Part shown: positions 9,599 through 20,205 of the stretch, one piece after another
How the letters are laid out: the number at the start of each line of letters is the position of its first letter
How positions within the stretch are numbered: position 1 is the first letter of the stretch
Origin: Gymnopilus junonius
Taxonomy: Eukaryota; Basidiomycota; Agaricomycetes; Agaricales; Galerinaceae
Length of the DNA stretch: 64,000 nucleotides
NCBI GenBank assembly: GCA_015501075.1
Contig: JADNYJ010000144.1
Coordinates: 38,880 to 102,879 of the forward strand
Direction of reading: 5' to 3'
Notes under the pieces: model-generated
What the model was told of the DNA's origin: nothing
Databases searched by the model: none
What the model saw: the letters and a program-made list of their open reading frames with translations, nothing else
Translations under genes and position numbers: made by a program

Positions 9599-12500
9599 AT
9601 TCGGGAGGTCACTCACTTTGTCAACACCAATAAGCTCTAAGTACAACGTAAGAGCATGTAAGTCAGAGATCTGGTCGTAAGGGAGCCAAGTTATGTCTCC
9701 TGCCCTCCAGCATATCTCAAATATAGCCTCTCGGCCTGATCTGCTATGAGACAGTATTGCGTCAACTGCCCATTCACCATCGGCAGTTATTTCTGTCAGT
9801 AATTGAGATGCTAGACACCCGGGAAATAACCAGTCATCATTTGGTACATGTACGTGAAGCAATGATGCATGAAATACATCATGAATACCGCATCTCTTTA
9901 AGTCAGAGGGCAATTCTATCTGAAAAGAATGATTGCCAAAGTCTTTAATGATCTTGTAAGGGCCAATAAATTTGGGGATTAATTTACGAGCAAGTCCCTT
10001 CAGGAAGGTGATATTTTTAGTCGAGACATAAATGAGATCACCTTCTGTAAAAGGTTCGATCTGCCATTTTTGATTTGCATCACGAGTTTGCTTGACTCGA
10101 GCGGCGAGAATACTATCATGGGCTGCCATAATCGCAAGCTTTTTCTTAAGTGCAAAGTTTCTAATAGAAGGATATTCTTCTTTAGGTGCAGAGTCCCAAA
10201 TCATAGCTCTAGGGAGTCTTCTGTTATTTAAGAAGAAAGGTGAGTATCCTGTACTCTCAGATCATGCAAAGTTAATTGCAAACTCAATACTAGGTAATTT
10301 AAACACCCAGTCATTCTGTTTATTATTAACACACTGATGGAGCATCTGTGTGACCATTCGGTTAGCGCGCTCAGTGGACCCATCAGTTTGAGGATGATAA
10401 GCGCTTGACATTCGGAGGCGTGTTCCAAGTAATTTATGTAAGTGATTCCAGAATACACTCGTAAATAGAACGTCTCTATCACTTATGATATTACGAGGTA
10501 AGCCGTGAAGTCTAAATACTTCTGCAAACATTAACTCGGCAATCTGCCTTGCGTTATAATTAATTTGGCTTGGAATTAAATGAACCATTGTGGTAAGTAA
10601 GCAGATTATCACTGTAATGCAATCATAAGTCCCATTACAATCACTTGACTCAGGAAGCGGTCCTATGAAGTCAATTGCAATTGATTCCCAAGGCTGTGTG
10701 GGAACTGGTAAGGGGTTTAATAATCCATATGGCTTTTGATTATTTGGCTTGCTCATTCTGCAAGTAACACAGGTTTCACAGAACGCTTTAGTATCAGAGA
10801 CCATGTCTTTCCACCAAACATGGTCTCGAAGGTAAGCAAGTGTTTTACTCGGTCCTAGGTGTACAAGTAGGGAATGCACCTCAGAGATAACTATTTCTTG
10901 AGCACTTCGTCTATTAATTAGGACCTTAGGAACACATAGAAGGTTTTTTCTTCCTTCGTTAAGGTAAATAATTCCTTCAGTTACTTGAAAGTTTTTATAG
11001 TCTTTTGGTTTCTCCAGGATTTGTTTGAAGAACTTATCCTCAGAATATTTACTCTTAAATTCTTTAAGTAAGTCAATGCCTTCATTACTCGAAGATACGA
11101 TATTGAGTAGACTATCATTGGTTGTACTCAGAAAGCTCACTTCTGGGACATAAGGTTCGTCTTCAGGTGAGTTTTCAACTGATTTTTCAATTATCAGATT
11201 AGTTGACTCTTCAACTATTGGATTAGCTGTGTCCATAGTAGGCACTTCTTCAGGCATCTCTTTGTCAGCGGACACTTTTTTCGATTGACGTTTAGTGTCT
11301 TTCGTTTTTGGTGTGGTCTCCCCCCCTTCTATTCGTTTGCCATGGCGAATGGATGACTTAGCCATGGGTGCAGGTGCAGGCGGAGCTTTTTCCTTGGCTG
11401 CTGCAAGACGAGAGGATCGCTGAATAGATATGGCCATTGCCTCTGGACCTGTAATTACAGGGAGGTCTGAGATGGTGATGATCTTGTCATCATCAGTGAC
11501 ATCGTGGTAAGTGAATTTGCTTTGTGAGCGAACAGTTCCAGGTGAGTCATTGGAATAAATGCGGGACAACGCATCAGTGATGACATTTTCAGAACCTGGC
11601 ATATACCTGACTTCAAAGTCAAAAACACCAATTTTTTCAATCCATCTGGCTTGATGGCCAGACAAGTTTTTCTGGTTCAGAAGGTAAATTAAACCTTTAT
11701 GATCTGTAATCCAGAAAAAATGAGCTCCCAACAGGAGTTCACGAAATCTCAGCATAGTTTCAACACCGGCAAGCATTTCTATTTCATGAACCGGGTAATT
11801 CTGCTGAGCAGAGTTCAATTTAGTGGAGTAAAATGCAGCAATTTTTGCAGTTTTCCACTCAGGTCCTTGGCTAATTAAGCCAGCAATACCTGTCTCACAA
11901 CCATCCGTGACCATCCAAATAGGGTCTGCCCCAGGTAAGTAATTCAGAGCAACTCAACTATGATTGCGAGCATCATTTACTAACTGTTTTACCTCCTCGA
12001 AGGCTCTTTGCTCAGTATAACCCCATTGAAAGGGAACGGTATCACCCGTCAGAGCACTAAGTACACCCATAGGTATATGGACATTAGGTACATCATCAGC
12101 TAAATATCCTATGGACCCCAGAAATCCACGTAGTAAATCCCTATTTGTAGGAGTTTTCCAGTTGACGACAGAGTCAACTTTGTTGGGATCCATCCAAATA
12201 CCCTTATCATCAATAATGCGACCTAAAAGGTGAATTTCCGGCTGCAAGATTTGAAGCTTTTTCATGCTAAGGTAAAGTCTTTCACATGCAAGAATATCCG
12301 TTACAATTTTGCAGTGCTCAACATGTTCCTCCAGTGTATCTGAATAGATAACAATATCATCTAGGTACACATCCATCCACCTGCCAATATAAGCAGAGAA
12401 TAGATGGTTCATTAGGGCCTGGTAAGTAGCAGGACCATTACAATCACCAAACTGACAATATTTCCATCAGGAGTTGTTACAGCAGAGCGGTCGACATGTT

Positions 12501-13455
12501 CGTCAATTATGCGTATCTGCTCAAACACCCCCTTCTGGTCCCAAACGGACCAAAAAGGTTTACTAGATGCCCTCCTGCACATGCCATCAATGTCTGGCAG
12601 AGGCGATGCTAATTTAACAGTATTTTTATTCCATTCTCGCATATCAACAATAGTATTAATGCCAGGTGGACTTCCATCCTTACTTGGTTTAGCAATGAAA
12701 ATCATTGGAACCGTGTTAACCACCGAAGTTAGGTGCCAATGGCCCATTCGTAGGTATGCGTCACACTTTTCTTGCCACTGAGGCCTCAGCGCTTCAGGGC
12801 AATGAGACGCCCTGCAAGGATAAGCCTTGGTCTCATCAATCAAGGGTATTTGATGATTAATTGCTCATAGCAGAGGTAATTCCATTTCCCAAATGTCTTT
12901 GCACAACAGCTCAGTATATTTTTGAAGCTCCTTCCGAGCAGCTTCTATGCTGTCTTCTATATCCACAGAGTGGGCAACTCGACGAGTGTCAACCCCAGTT
13001 TTAATAGGTAAGGAAACATCACTTCCTACTATGACTCAGGCAGGGTTTAACCCAATACAGACTCAGTGCTGCCAAATCCACGGTGTACCCAGGATCAAGT
13101 CATAGTTTGACAGATTAATGATGTCAAAGGTACGTCTTTTGTCTATACCTTGATACTGAAAGTTACAGGTCGTCTGAGCATTTATCCGTGAACGAGAGCC
13201 CTGTACTGCCAATTGCAAGGTAAGTGGCTCTTTTAAATTATTCTGAGGAACCTTAAGCTGATCTGCCAAAGTGGTAGACATAAAATCACCCAAGGATCCT
13301 GAATCTATCAAGGCACGAGCAGGATTGCCATTAATATTCACCTTGACAATCAAGGGTTTCGGCAAGATATGACTTTTATCTTTTACAGATGCTGCATTCT
13401 GCTGAATAGTGGCATAATTATTTCTGTTAATCTGAGTGGCAAACAGCTCGATCAC
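9599..13455 (-). pseudogene. pol: Gypsy-1 Pol: protease, RT, RNase H, integrase, start of chromodomain
   Basis: The order in the direction of reading is as follows. An aspartic protease (13455-13063) has ALIDSGSLGDFMSTTLADQL and YDLILGTPWIWQH. Reverse transcriptase (12843-11954) has VYLDDIVIYSD with the YLDD active site. RNase H carries TDG and DHKGL, then NYPVHEIEM and DALSR. Integrase (from about 11000) has an H-x3-H...C-x2-C zinc site, then DFIGPLP, ISDRD and YHPQTDGSTERANRM, i.e. the D,D,E triad. A chromodomain-like tail at about 9800-9640 carries EWAVDAILSH and WLPYDQISDLHAL. In-frame stops at 13063, 11954 and 10262 are TGA. A small deletion near 12450 shifts the frame just after the RT TPDGN motif. 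The frame runs off at 9599 into hAT-2a, and its true C-terminus lies at 18322-18413. Confidence 0.9.
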
Positions 13456-15180
13456 AGGATGGCATTTATGCGGAAGCAGAAATTCATTTGCGAAAGGTAA
13501 GTGGATGAATGTCGAAATTATTTCTTCGCTAACATATTCACTTTTTTTTCATTCAGGATTAAACCATTTGTCTAGGCAGTCCTCATACCAGTCTCGAAGC
13601 TCAAAGTCTGGGTCTTCAAGGGCGCTTAAGTCAATTTCCACACTCCATGAGTGCAATGCATCATGAATTAGTACCTTCTGGGTACCTGGCTTAATTTTCT
13701 CAACAGAAAATCGGTTTATATCTTCACCATCATCATAGGCTGGTAAGATAAATTTTAAACATTTTTCATCATAGGTATATGGAGCACCAGCTTCCAGATG
13801 GAGCTCAGTAGCTGCATGCATAGCATCGTCAAAAGTGGTAATCTTGAAAGTTCTTCCTTCTAGCCAATCTTCAGCCACTAATTCTGGGGATTCTTCACCA
13901 GCAAATTGGGCCATTTGGTATGCGTACCAAAGCCCAATAGAGAAATCAGGATTTCTAACTCAGTCAATATGAAGCCAAGTCTCCAATTCTCAGACACTAT
14001 CATAGATACAAAGTATGTCATTATCTTTACTTCGTCCCACCTCAAAGCGGTGGTGAAAATGATCTAACCAAGGTATTCGTGCCCCAGTGTCATCTGCAGG
14101 GTATGGTTGACAGCGTGTAAGTACCCTCACTGCATGCTCCGCGTAAATATCACCCATTTGCCAGGAGCAGTCATCAGGCTTGGGCGACACATCATCTACC
14201 AAGGTGAACACTTTATTCTTGTGATTTTTTATTTCACACTGAGTAAACATGTGTGGACTATTCGAACAGTGGCAGCAGGCAGCGCATTCATGCGGGGATG
14301 CATCTGTGACATCTGTGTCTGTGACACTACTATTGTCAGAGTCAGACCAGTCCGACTCATCCTCAGTGCTAAGCTCAGGGTTTTCATCATATTCCGACTC
14401 AGTATCACTCACAGCCTGTAAGTCAGGCATTTTCTCAGACTCAGAGCAAAGTTCATACTCAGATTCTGGGTCAAGATCCTCATCTAGATCCCACTCGCTG
14501 GCAGTGACACTACACATGTCACTTTTGGAGTCACTAATGGATTCCAAATTGGGTGGTACATCTTCTGAACAAGAAGATGTCAACTCACTTAGTGGGTGAC
14601 CATAGATCTGTGAGGCTCGATACTGAGCTTGTAGGCTACAAGTTTCATCGTAGATAGGCTGTATTACCCTTCTGTACCAACTTACTAAGTCGAAGTCAGG
14701 ACTTTTCAATAGTAAATTATTGATCTCAACTCGGATTTCAAGGTTGGCGTCTTCTATGACCTAAGTCGAAGACCCGTGGTCCTTGAGATGAACATAGAAG
14801 TGACCATCAGAGTCAAATGCTTCTGTTAAATTAGGATAATGGGTATTAATTCCATCTGTGAGCAGATTAGTTGCCACAATAGATAGAGGATCACCGATCC
14901 CACAACCTATATTTTTGGTAAAAGGTAATTTCCTCACCTTGCAGAGCTGCTTAGTATACCAATTTACAATGTCAAATCAATGATTTTCAATGCTTGCCAT
15001 TGGTAGAGGAAATTCCAATTTTGCACCAAGGTCCTTGACTATATAGTAAGGTCTGGCAGAATTAACATATTCTAGAACAAATCGCAGCCTGGGCACGAAA
15101 GTGTCCATTGGCTCATCTCCAGGGTAGGGTACCTGTTGCTCTAACAGATCTTCGATTACCATAAGGTAGCAATCACCTAT
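13456..15180 (-). pseudogene. Gypsy-1 Gag-protease linker with repeated WY modules
   Basis: Between the Gag zinc knuckle and the protease lies a linker of roughly 550 codons, far longer than the usual few dozen. It is broken by TGA codons (for example at 14977, 13990 and 13549) but stays largely in frame. It contains repeated units with the order PYPGD-like, RF-x-V, L/I-I-x-D, hydrophobic strand, P-x-F-x-L/I-x-x-WY. Examples are SPDFDLVSWYRRV, NPDFSIGLWYAYQ and DPDFELRDWYEDCL. A Ser/Asp/Glu-rich acidic stretch sits at 14260-14580. A similar linker occurs in Gypsy-2. The function is unknown; a structural or host-interaction domain is a guess. Confidence 0.7.
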
Positions 15181-16870
15181 GCTAGATCGGGGTAGCATGT
15201 AAGGCAGTTTTTTCCAGGAGGGTGTGATGTACCCAGATTCTGGTTCTTCATTTTCAAAGAAGATAGCACCCAAAGGTAAGCTATCTAAGACTTCTATGGG
15301 CTGGTCATCACTAGTTTCACTGGATTCATACTCAATGTTATTATTGGATAATCCCGGAGGTTTGGAGTTACCACCCTTAACCATATTTTTGGTAGGACAA
15401 TTCCTCGAGAGGTGACCTGGTTCTCTGCAGCCGAAGCACAGTCCCTGTGCTAGCCTCTCATTTTTCTCTTTATCTGAGAGTCTTGGAGTGCTCCGCTGCT
15501 CGGTTTTCACATAGTCACGTCCCTGGTGAGCCCTATCATTATTCAGGTGGCTACCATTCTGTTGGTGATACTTTCTATTTTTATTAAAAGAATTATGTGG
15601 TAGTCCAGATCTGCTGGGTCCGCTACTAGAGAATCGAGATCTATTCTCGTTCTCACAACTCTTTGAATTATTTGAGTTCACTTTTGAGTTTCTATCTCGG
15701 TGGGGTGCATTGGAGTTATGCCCTCCATTCTGAGACAGATCTCCATGATTTAATAAAACTGTACCTTCACGGCGTTCATTATTTTTGCCATCACTGCATG
15801 AGACTTCAATTATGAGAGCCTTGGATAAAACTTCATCCCAGGTAGAGACCTCGGGATTTAATTCATAGCACCAAAGTGCCTCATGAAGACTTTGGTGAAG
15901 GCCATACCAAAATTTAATGACCTTCTCATGCTTGTCTTTAATGCCAATTATTTCAAACAGTTGTTCCATTTCGTGAGCATATTGCTCAACTGTCTTACTA
16001 TTTTGGTTAGCAGTGATTGAGTTTCTGATGCATCTGCATGCGATAATTCACTGGGAAACAATAATTGAATATTCCAGCGAGGAAGTCTTTTAAAGACCAT
16101 TTCTTTTCCTTGCTAGCAACCTTGAGGTTGTAAAATTTGTATGCTTTTCCATCTAAGAAATGAGATAATACAATTATATGATCCCTTTTGGGAAGTCTCT
16201 TCGTGTAGTAGGTGGCTTCTTGAAGAAATCATTGGTAATCAGCTAATACAGGCTGACCATTATACTTAAATGGCTTAAAGTTACTTTTAGAGTCAAGTTT
16301 GTCATTATCACGATGGCTCTTTGACTTCTTTTTCTTTTTCGACTTTTTACTCGAAGAACTACTAGACGTTGAGTCACTACTTGACTCATCACTACTAGAG
16401 TTTGAGCTCGAAGATGATGACGAAGATTCAGAGTTAGAGGACTCTGAATCTGATTCACTCTCAGAGCTCGAGGAAGACTCAGAGGGGTCCGTGCACTTGA
16501 CGGAGACCTGTTGCTTAGGTGAGTCCACCCTTTCGGCTTCCTTAAGAGCCACTCCAAGAACACTCTTTGGGTAAATTTGAGCCGTAAGTCTCACTGTATC
16601 AGGTAAGACTTTACTTTTCAAGGTTGAATTCTTGGGATTGGCTGATCGATGATTGGCGCTTGATCCTTTAGCGGGTTGCTGTACTGCAGTGATATTTTTA
16701 GATTTATCACCGGAGCATTTCTTATTATGCTTGCTGTTTTGGAATGACACCAATGCCGCCTTCTGCAATTCAATATCAGCATCTATGCCCTTCAAGTCTA
16801 GGGTGCCAAATTCTCTGGGGTCTATCCCCTTTCCTTTGGGCTTGGATGGGCCCTCTGCTTTGCTAGAGAT
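15181..16870 (-). pseudogene. gag: Gypsy-1 Gag, main part with zinc knuckle
   Basis: Reading downward from 16870, the frame opens SKAEGPSKPKGKGIDPREFG and passes a long poly-Ser/Glu/Asp run (16540-16320). It then reaches a capsid-like zone with FNYCFP and FEIIGIKDKHEKVIKFWYGL. After a basic stretch comes the nucleocapsid zinc knuckle CFGCREPGHLSRNC (C-x2-C-x4-H-x4-C) at about 15435-15395. A TGA follows VLADYQ at 16229 and a frameshift lies near 16020. The first codons continue the frame that ends at 6790, which places this segment directly after the N-terminal part of Gag before the inversion. Confidence 0.85.
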
Positions 16871-18321
16871 TAGGGTTGCTGAAGTTCGGTTCAGTCCGGT
16901 TCTCGACAGATTTTCGAGAACCGAGAACCGAACTTTTAAAAATTTGCCAGAACTGAACTGGAACTGGACTGAACTTTCAAGAACCAGTTCTTCCAGTTCG
17001 GTTCTGTCCAGTTCACAGTTCGGACTGGTGAACCGCAAGATTTAAGAAAAAATGTATATATTCTAGTCTAAAAAGTCAATACAACAGCCTAAGAAGTAAA
17101 TATACAGGATGGGGGCAATCGAGACAATGTCACTGGGTAGTGGTCACCACTGCAATGACGTTGTGGAGGTCCCAATGTCCCCTACACTGACATAATGGGT
17201 TCCGCATTGACATAAGGGCACTTGATACAATGATGCGGGGTGGTGGCAGTGTCCACAATGACCAAAGACATTGTGGGGTTGCAATGACCCCTACACCAAC
17301 GCGGTGGGTTTCTGGTCATGTCCACGATGATGCTGTGCAGTTGCAATGGCCTGGGTGGGTGCCATGGTTGAATGTGAGCTCACCTGGTTGAGCAAAGGTG
17401 AGGGTGGTGGGGCCAGACCAACAGCAGTCGAAAAGGTGGAGGGGGCGGCCATCCTCCGAGCTCAATGCCATGTGAGGTGAAAAAGCAGAGAGGTAGGGTG
17501 GCGGCAGCATAGGAGGGAGGCCGACACATCACCTCTGGCTCACTCTTCAATGCGAGGGAGGTGGTGGTGGATGTGGGGACGAGAGCGGCGGCAGTGCAAG
17601 CAGATTCTACCTCCAACTCGCTCTTGTTAATGAGGGAGGTAGGACGGGCCAGCTAGATGGCCATTTCTGTCAAATGAAACAGAAAAGACATTGTTAGTGC
17701 ATTCTCAAGTGAAAAAAAGAAGAACGTGGACATACGTGGACAGCCTCCCTCTTCAAGGGTCCCTGCTTGTTGTATCTCCACCCCCCGATCCTTCAATGGT
17801 TGGCCAAAAACAACCTGAAAAGAAAAGCAAGGTCAGTAAATTCGGCAGAAAAGGGATAGGAAGATAAAATGTGCTTGCGATGGATATGCGAGCACATTCT
17901 GGATGTACTTTATGTGCCTGTACCAGCTCACATCCTCATCTGAGGGAGGGACAATGTGGAGTGACAGGAAAAGAGGGAGACAAAGGTGGATGGGTGACGG
18001 ATGGAAGGTGGATGTAGTGATGGAGTGAGAGGTTCTATGGATGGTCGTTTTAAGCTCTGACTCAAATTAGGATCACATCAATGCGGCATCAACTCGCAAA
18101 ACACTCAATATTTCGACTTTCCGTGCTTCATTTGGTGCTACAAAAATTGCAATATCCATGGCTAAAAGTTCGGTTCGAACCGGTTCGAACCCGGTTCTCA
18201 GAAATCTCAAATTTTGAGAACTGAGAACCGAACCTACTCAGCCCACGGCCAGACTGAACGGAACTGAACCTGAACTGTCGGTCCAGTTCGGCCGGTTCAG
18301 AACTGAACTTCGGCAACCCTA
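16871..18321 (-). mobile_element. hAT-2b: second copy, inverted relative to hAT-2a
   Basis: The ends are tagggttgctgaagttc (16871-16887) and gaacttcggcaacccta (18305-18321). The internal sequence matches hAT-2a in reverse without the 1.34-kb insert, so this 1451-bp copy shows the uninterrupted form. The left flank octamer is ctagagat and the right one is tcccgaat. They are the reverse complements of the left and right flanks of hAT-2a respectively, so each copy carries one half of each target duplication. The cargo frame matching 8854-9180 is frameshifted here by an extra CC near 17440. Confidence 0.9.
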
Positions 18322-18413
18322 TCCCGAATGGGAAGGGAAAACCACCTACTGATGATCCTCAGGTATTTTTGGGATCTCTACTCTTCTTAGAAGACGACTT
18401 TAATTTTCATTAA
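18322..18413 (+). pseudogene. pol: Gypsy-1 Pol C-terminal tail, separated by the inversion
   Basis: After the hAT-2b end the plus strand reads PNGKGKPPTDDPQVFLGSLL and ends at a TAA at 18411-18413. It joins in frame to the minus-strand Pol frame that stops at 9599 (ending VDKVSDLP) through the shared octamer tcccgaat/attcggga. Gypsy-2 Pol has the corresponding tail EIPDDPQIFSGLIQL in the same place after its chromodomain, which supports the assignment independently. Confidence 0.85.
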
Positions 18414-19062
18414 GCCTTAAACCTTAAGTACTGGTCTTATTTAAGATTTGTATCTAAGGCCTTATTAAGGCTTACATAAGGGTTGGTATGCATTCATGTG
18501 CACGGTTCATATTATTGTTGACAATGCCAAATTCTGCTCTCTACCTTACCACCCAGTCCTGCTGAAGCATGCTTCCTGGCTGTGCATAATGATAATGCTG
18601 ATGGTACAGCAGGACAGGGCAAACTAGTACCTATAGACCCTAGTATTCATCACCCGACCCCTCCAGCTCACCATCATCGGGAATTCTTTCCTCATCAGCC
18701 TCCTTGTTGGCAAGTAGCTCCATCAACCTGGCCTCTTCTGTGTAAGCAGTTCATCTATGATCCCAGATGGGATGCCTTTTCCTCCTAGTAGTGAGAGTTG
18801 AATAAAATTTTGATTTATCACACCCAAGATCAGCTTTGATCACCGGCGCACTGCTCCATCACATAATATATTATTAGTCATACTTTCTAAGGCTTAACTA
18901 AGGGTTAGAATGACCTCAATGTGATACTAAGCCTTAGTCTTAACATCGATTTAAGTCTTAAACCTTATTAAGGGCTAACCCTTAGTTACAACACTGGACT
19001 TTATTCCTTCTATTCCCTCCCCACACTCGTCATCACTCCTTTTCCTACCTCATTCTATCACC
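18414..19062. repeat. TTAAGG/CCTTAA-rich repeats around a short open frame
   Basis: Two clusters of words such as taaggcttaactaagggtta and ccttaaaccttaag lie at about 18414-18500 and 18880-18990. They bracket about 380 bp of ordinary sequence that includes a 68-codon open frame (18582-18788, Pro/His-rich). The right cluster ends ttagttacaacactgg, which would suit a terminal inverted repeat, but I could not find a matching left end. It may be a decayed small DNA transposon in the 3' part of Gypsy-1. Confidence 0.4.
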
Positions 19063-19892
19063 ATGCCCAAGTCCACCTCCAAAAGTCAATCCTCTCATCA
19101 TGACCCCATTTCCAGACCTTCCTCGGCATCCGCTTCCCCTGCTCCTCTTGTGGCAATTCCAGTCCCAGGCCTTACTCAGGCATCTCGCAACACCTATTAC
19201 CTTTTGCTTCCCGATGAGCTGTACTTCTCACACCTGTCAAACATTATCACTCTTACGGCGCATCAGATCAGTGCTATTATTGCCTATGACAAATCTCTCC
19301 ACCGTGCCTCCACCACTCAACAGCAGAAGTTCGTCGAGTCCCACGGCAAAATCCTTCCCATGCCTGCCGGCTACCAAGAACTCGCCACTGTCTTTGACAA
19401 GGCAAATGCTGGCTTTGGACTTAGTGGAATTCGCCCCTCGCGCGCTGGCCTCTTCATTGCCCCAAAACCGCCTATCCTCGAGGACTTTGGCTTCACCAGG
19501 ACCTCGGCATTGCTACCCCCGAGCCTATCACGGCTATATTGAGAGAAGACCACAAGAATAAAATTCTAGCCAATACCCTTGTGCGTATTACTCAAGCCAA
19601 GGAACGTCATATTATGGAACGGAAGGCGAAGCAGCTAATTAAAAGTGTCGATCAACTTTACGACATGAGCAGGCACTTCGAGGGACCATCTACCATCACT
19701 CCTGCTCCCTCTGCGCCTATCACTCCCGCTGCTAGCCTCCGCCTCTTTCCACTCCTATTGCCGATGACCTGCTTCGACCTCCCGAAGACCTTAACTTCGA
19801 CTCGATGGACTTTGACACCGACGCTCCTCTCGAACCTTCTTCCAGCAAAGGCAAGACTTCCAAAAGCCGCAAATGATCTTCTTCGAAGACCA
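19063..19892 (+). pseudogene. Gypsy-1 accessory ORF between pol and the 3' LTR
   Basis: It starts MPKSTSKSQSSHHDPISRPS, Ser/Pro-rich, followed by RNTYYLLLPDELYFSHLSNI and TAHQISAIIAYDKSLH. The first frame runs to 19542. It continues in a second frame from about 19500 (PEPITAILREDHKNKILANT, a predicted charged helix, then KQLIKSVDQLYDM) and in a third frame from about 19736 (LLRPPEDLNFDSMDFDTDAP, acidic, basic end) to a TGA at 19890. Two frameshifts thus break a protein of about 275 residues. It sits where envelope-like or accessory ORFs occur in some Gypsy elements, but no signal peptide or membrane anchor is visible. I do not recognise the family. CpG content is much higher here than in the 5' half of the element. 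Confidence 0.55.
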
Positions 19893-19902
19893 GGAGGGCG
19901 CA

Positions 19903-20201
19903 TGTAACGATCCGGTCCGGTTCCCCATCCCGGCCTCCGCCGTCTCTTCTTATAGTTAATCCTCTTAGTTATTCCTTTCTCATCATGACTCGTATCCTGA
20001 CTCGCTCTCCTCGCTCTTTAGAATATTCCTAGAAAACTTCCTAATCACATGACTATCTACCTCTGGTATATAAACTGTCCGTCGTAGCTAGTCCTCTTTC
20101 TTTTTACAATTTATTCCTTTTATCCAGTTCTTTCCCTGTGCGAAACTTCTCGTGTGTCGAAACTTCCCCTTAGTCATCCAACTGAGGCCGCTTTCGTCAC
20201 A
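19903..20201 (+). repeat. 3' LTR of Gypsy-1, CpG intact
   Basis: This 299-bp partner of 5735-6034 starts TGTAACGATCCGG and ends CGTCACA. It is preceded by a purine-rich ccaggagggcgca, probably the polypurine tract, and followed by the target duplication ggaac at 20202-20206. It keeps the CpG sites that are lost in the 5' LTR. Confidence 0.92.
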
Positions 20202-20205
20202 GGAA

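Larger units (their letters stand above)
5735..20201 (+). mobile_element. Gypsy-1: complete chromoviral LTR retrotransposon, nested and internally inverted
   Basis: Two LTRs of about 300 bp (5735-6034 and 19903-20201) begin TGTAA and end CGTCACA or CATCACA. They are flanked by the same 5-bp target duplication, ggaac, at 5730-5734 and 20202-20206, so both LTRs belong to one insertion. Both ends read on the plus strand (gag start at 6220; Pol tail 18322-18413; 3' ORF). The middle (9599-16870), with most of gag and all of pol, reads on the minus strand. The segment boundaries coincide exactly with two inverted hAT elements (6791-9598 and 16871-18321) whose flanking octamers are exchanged, which explains the inversion. 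Without the nested insertions the element would be about 10 kb. Coding parts carry many stops and small frameshifts, so it is dead. Confidence 0.93.

Noticed and set aside
16299..16574. Plus-strand acidic/Phe-rich ORF (FDFFFFFDFLLEEL...)
   Set aside because: It is the antisense shadow of the poly-Ser/Lys stretch of Gypsy-1 Gag on the minus strand.
5735..20201. Two separate retroelements in opposite orientation instead of one inverted element
   Set aside because: Only one LTR pair exists, both LTRs share the ggaac duplication, and gag and pol each continue in frame across the exchanged hAT target octamers.
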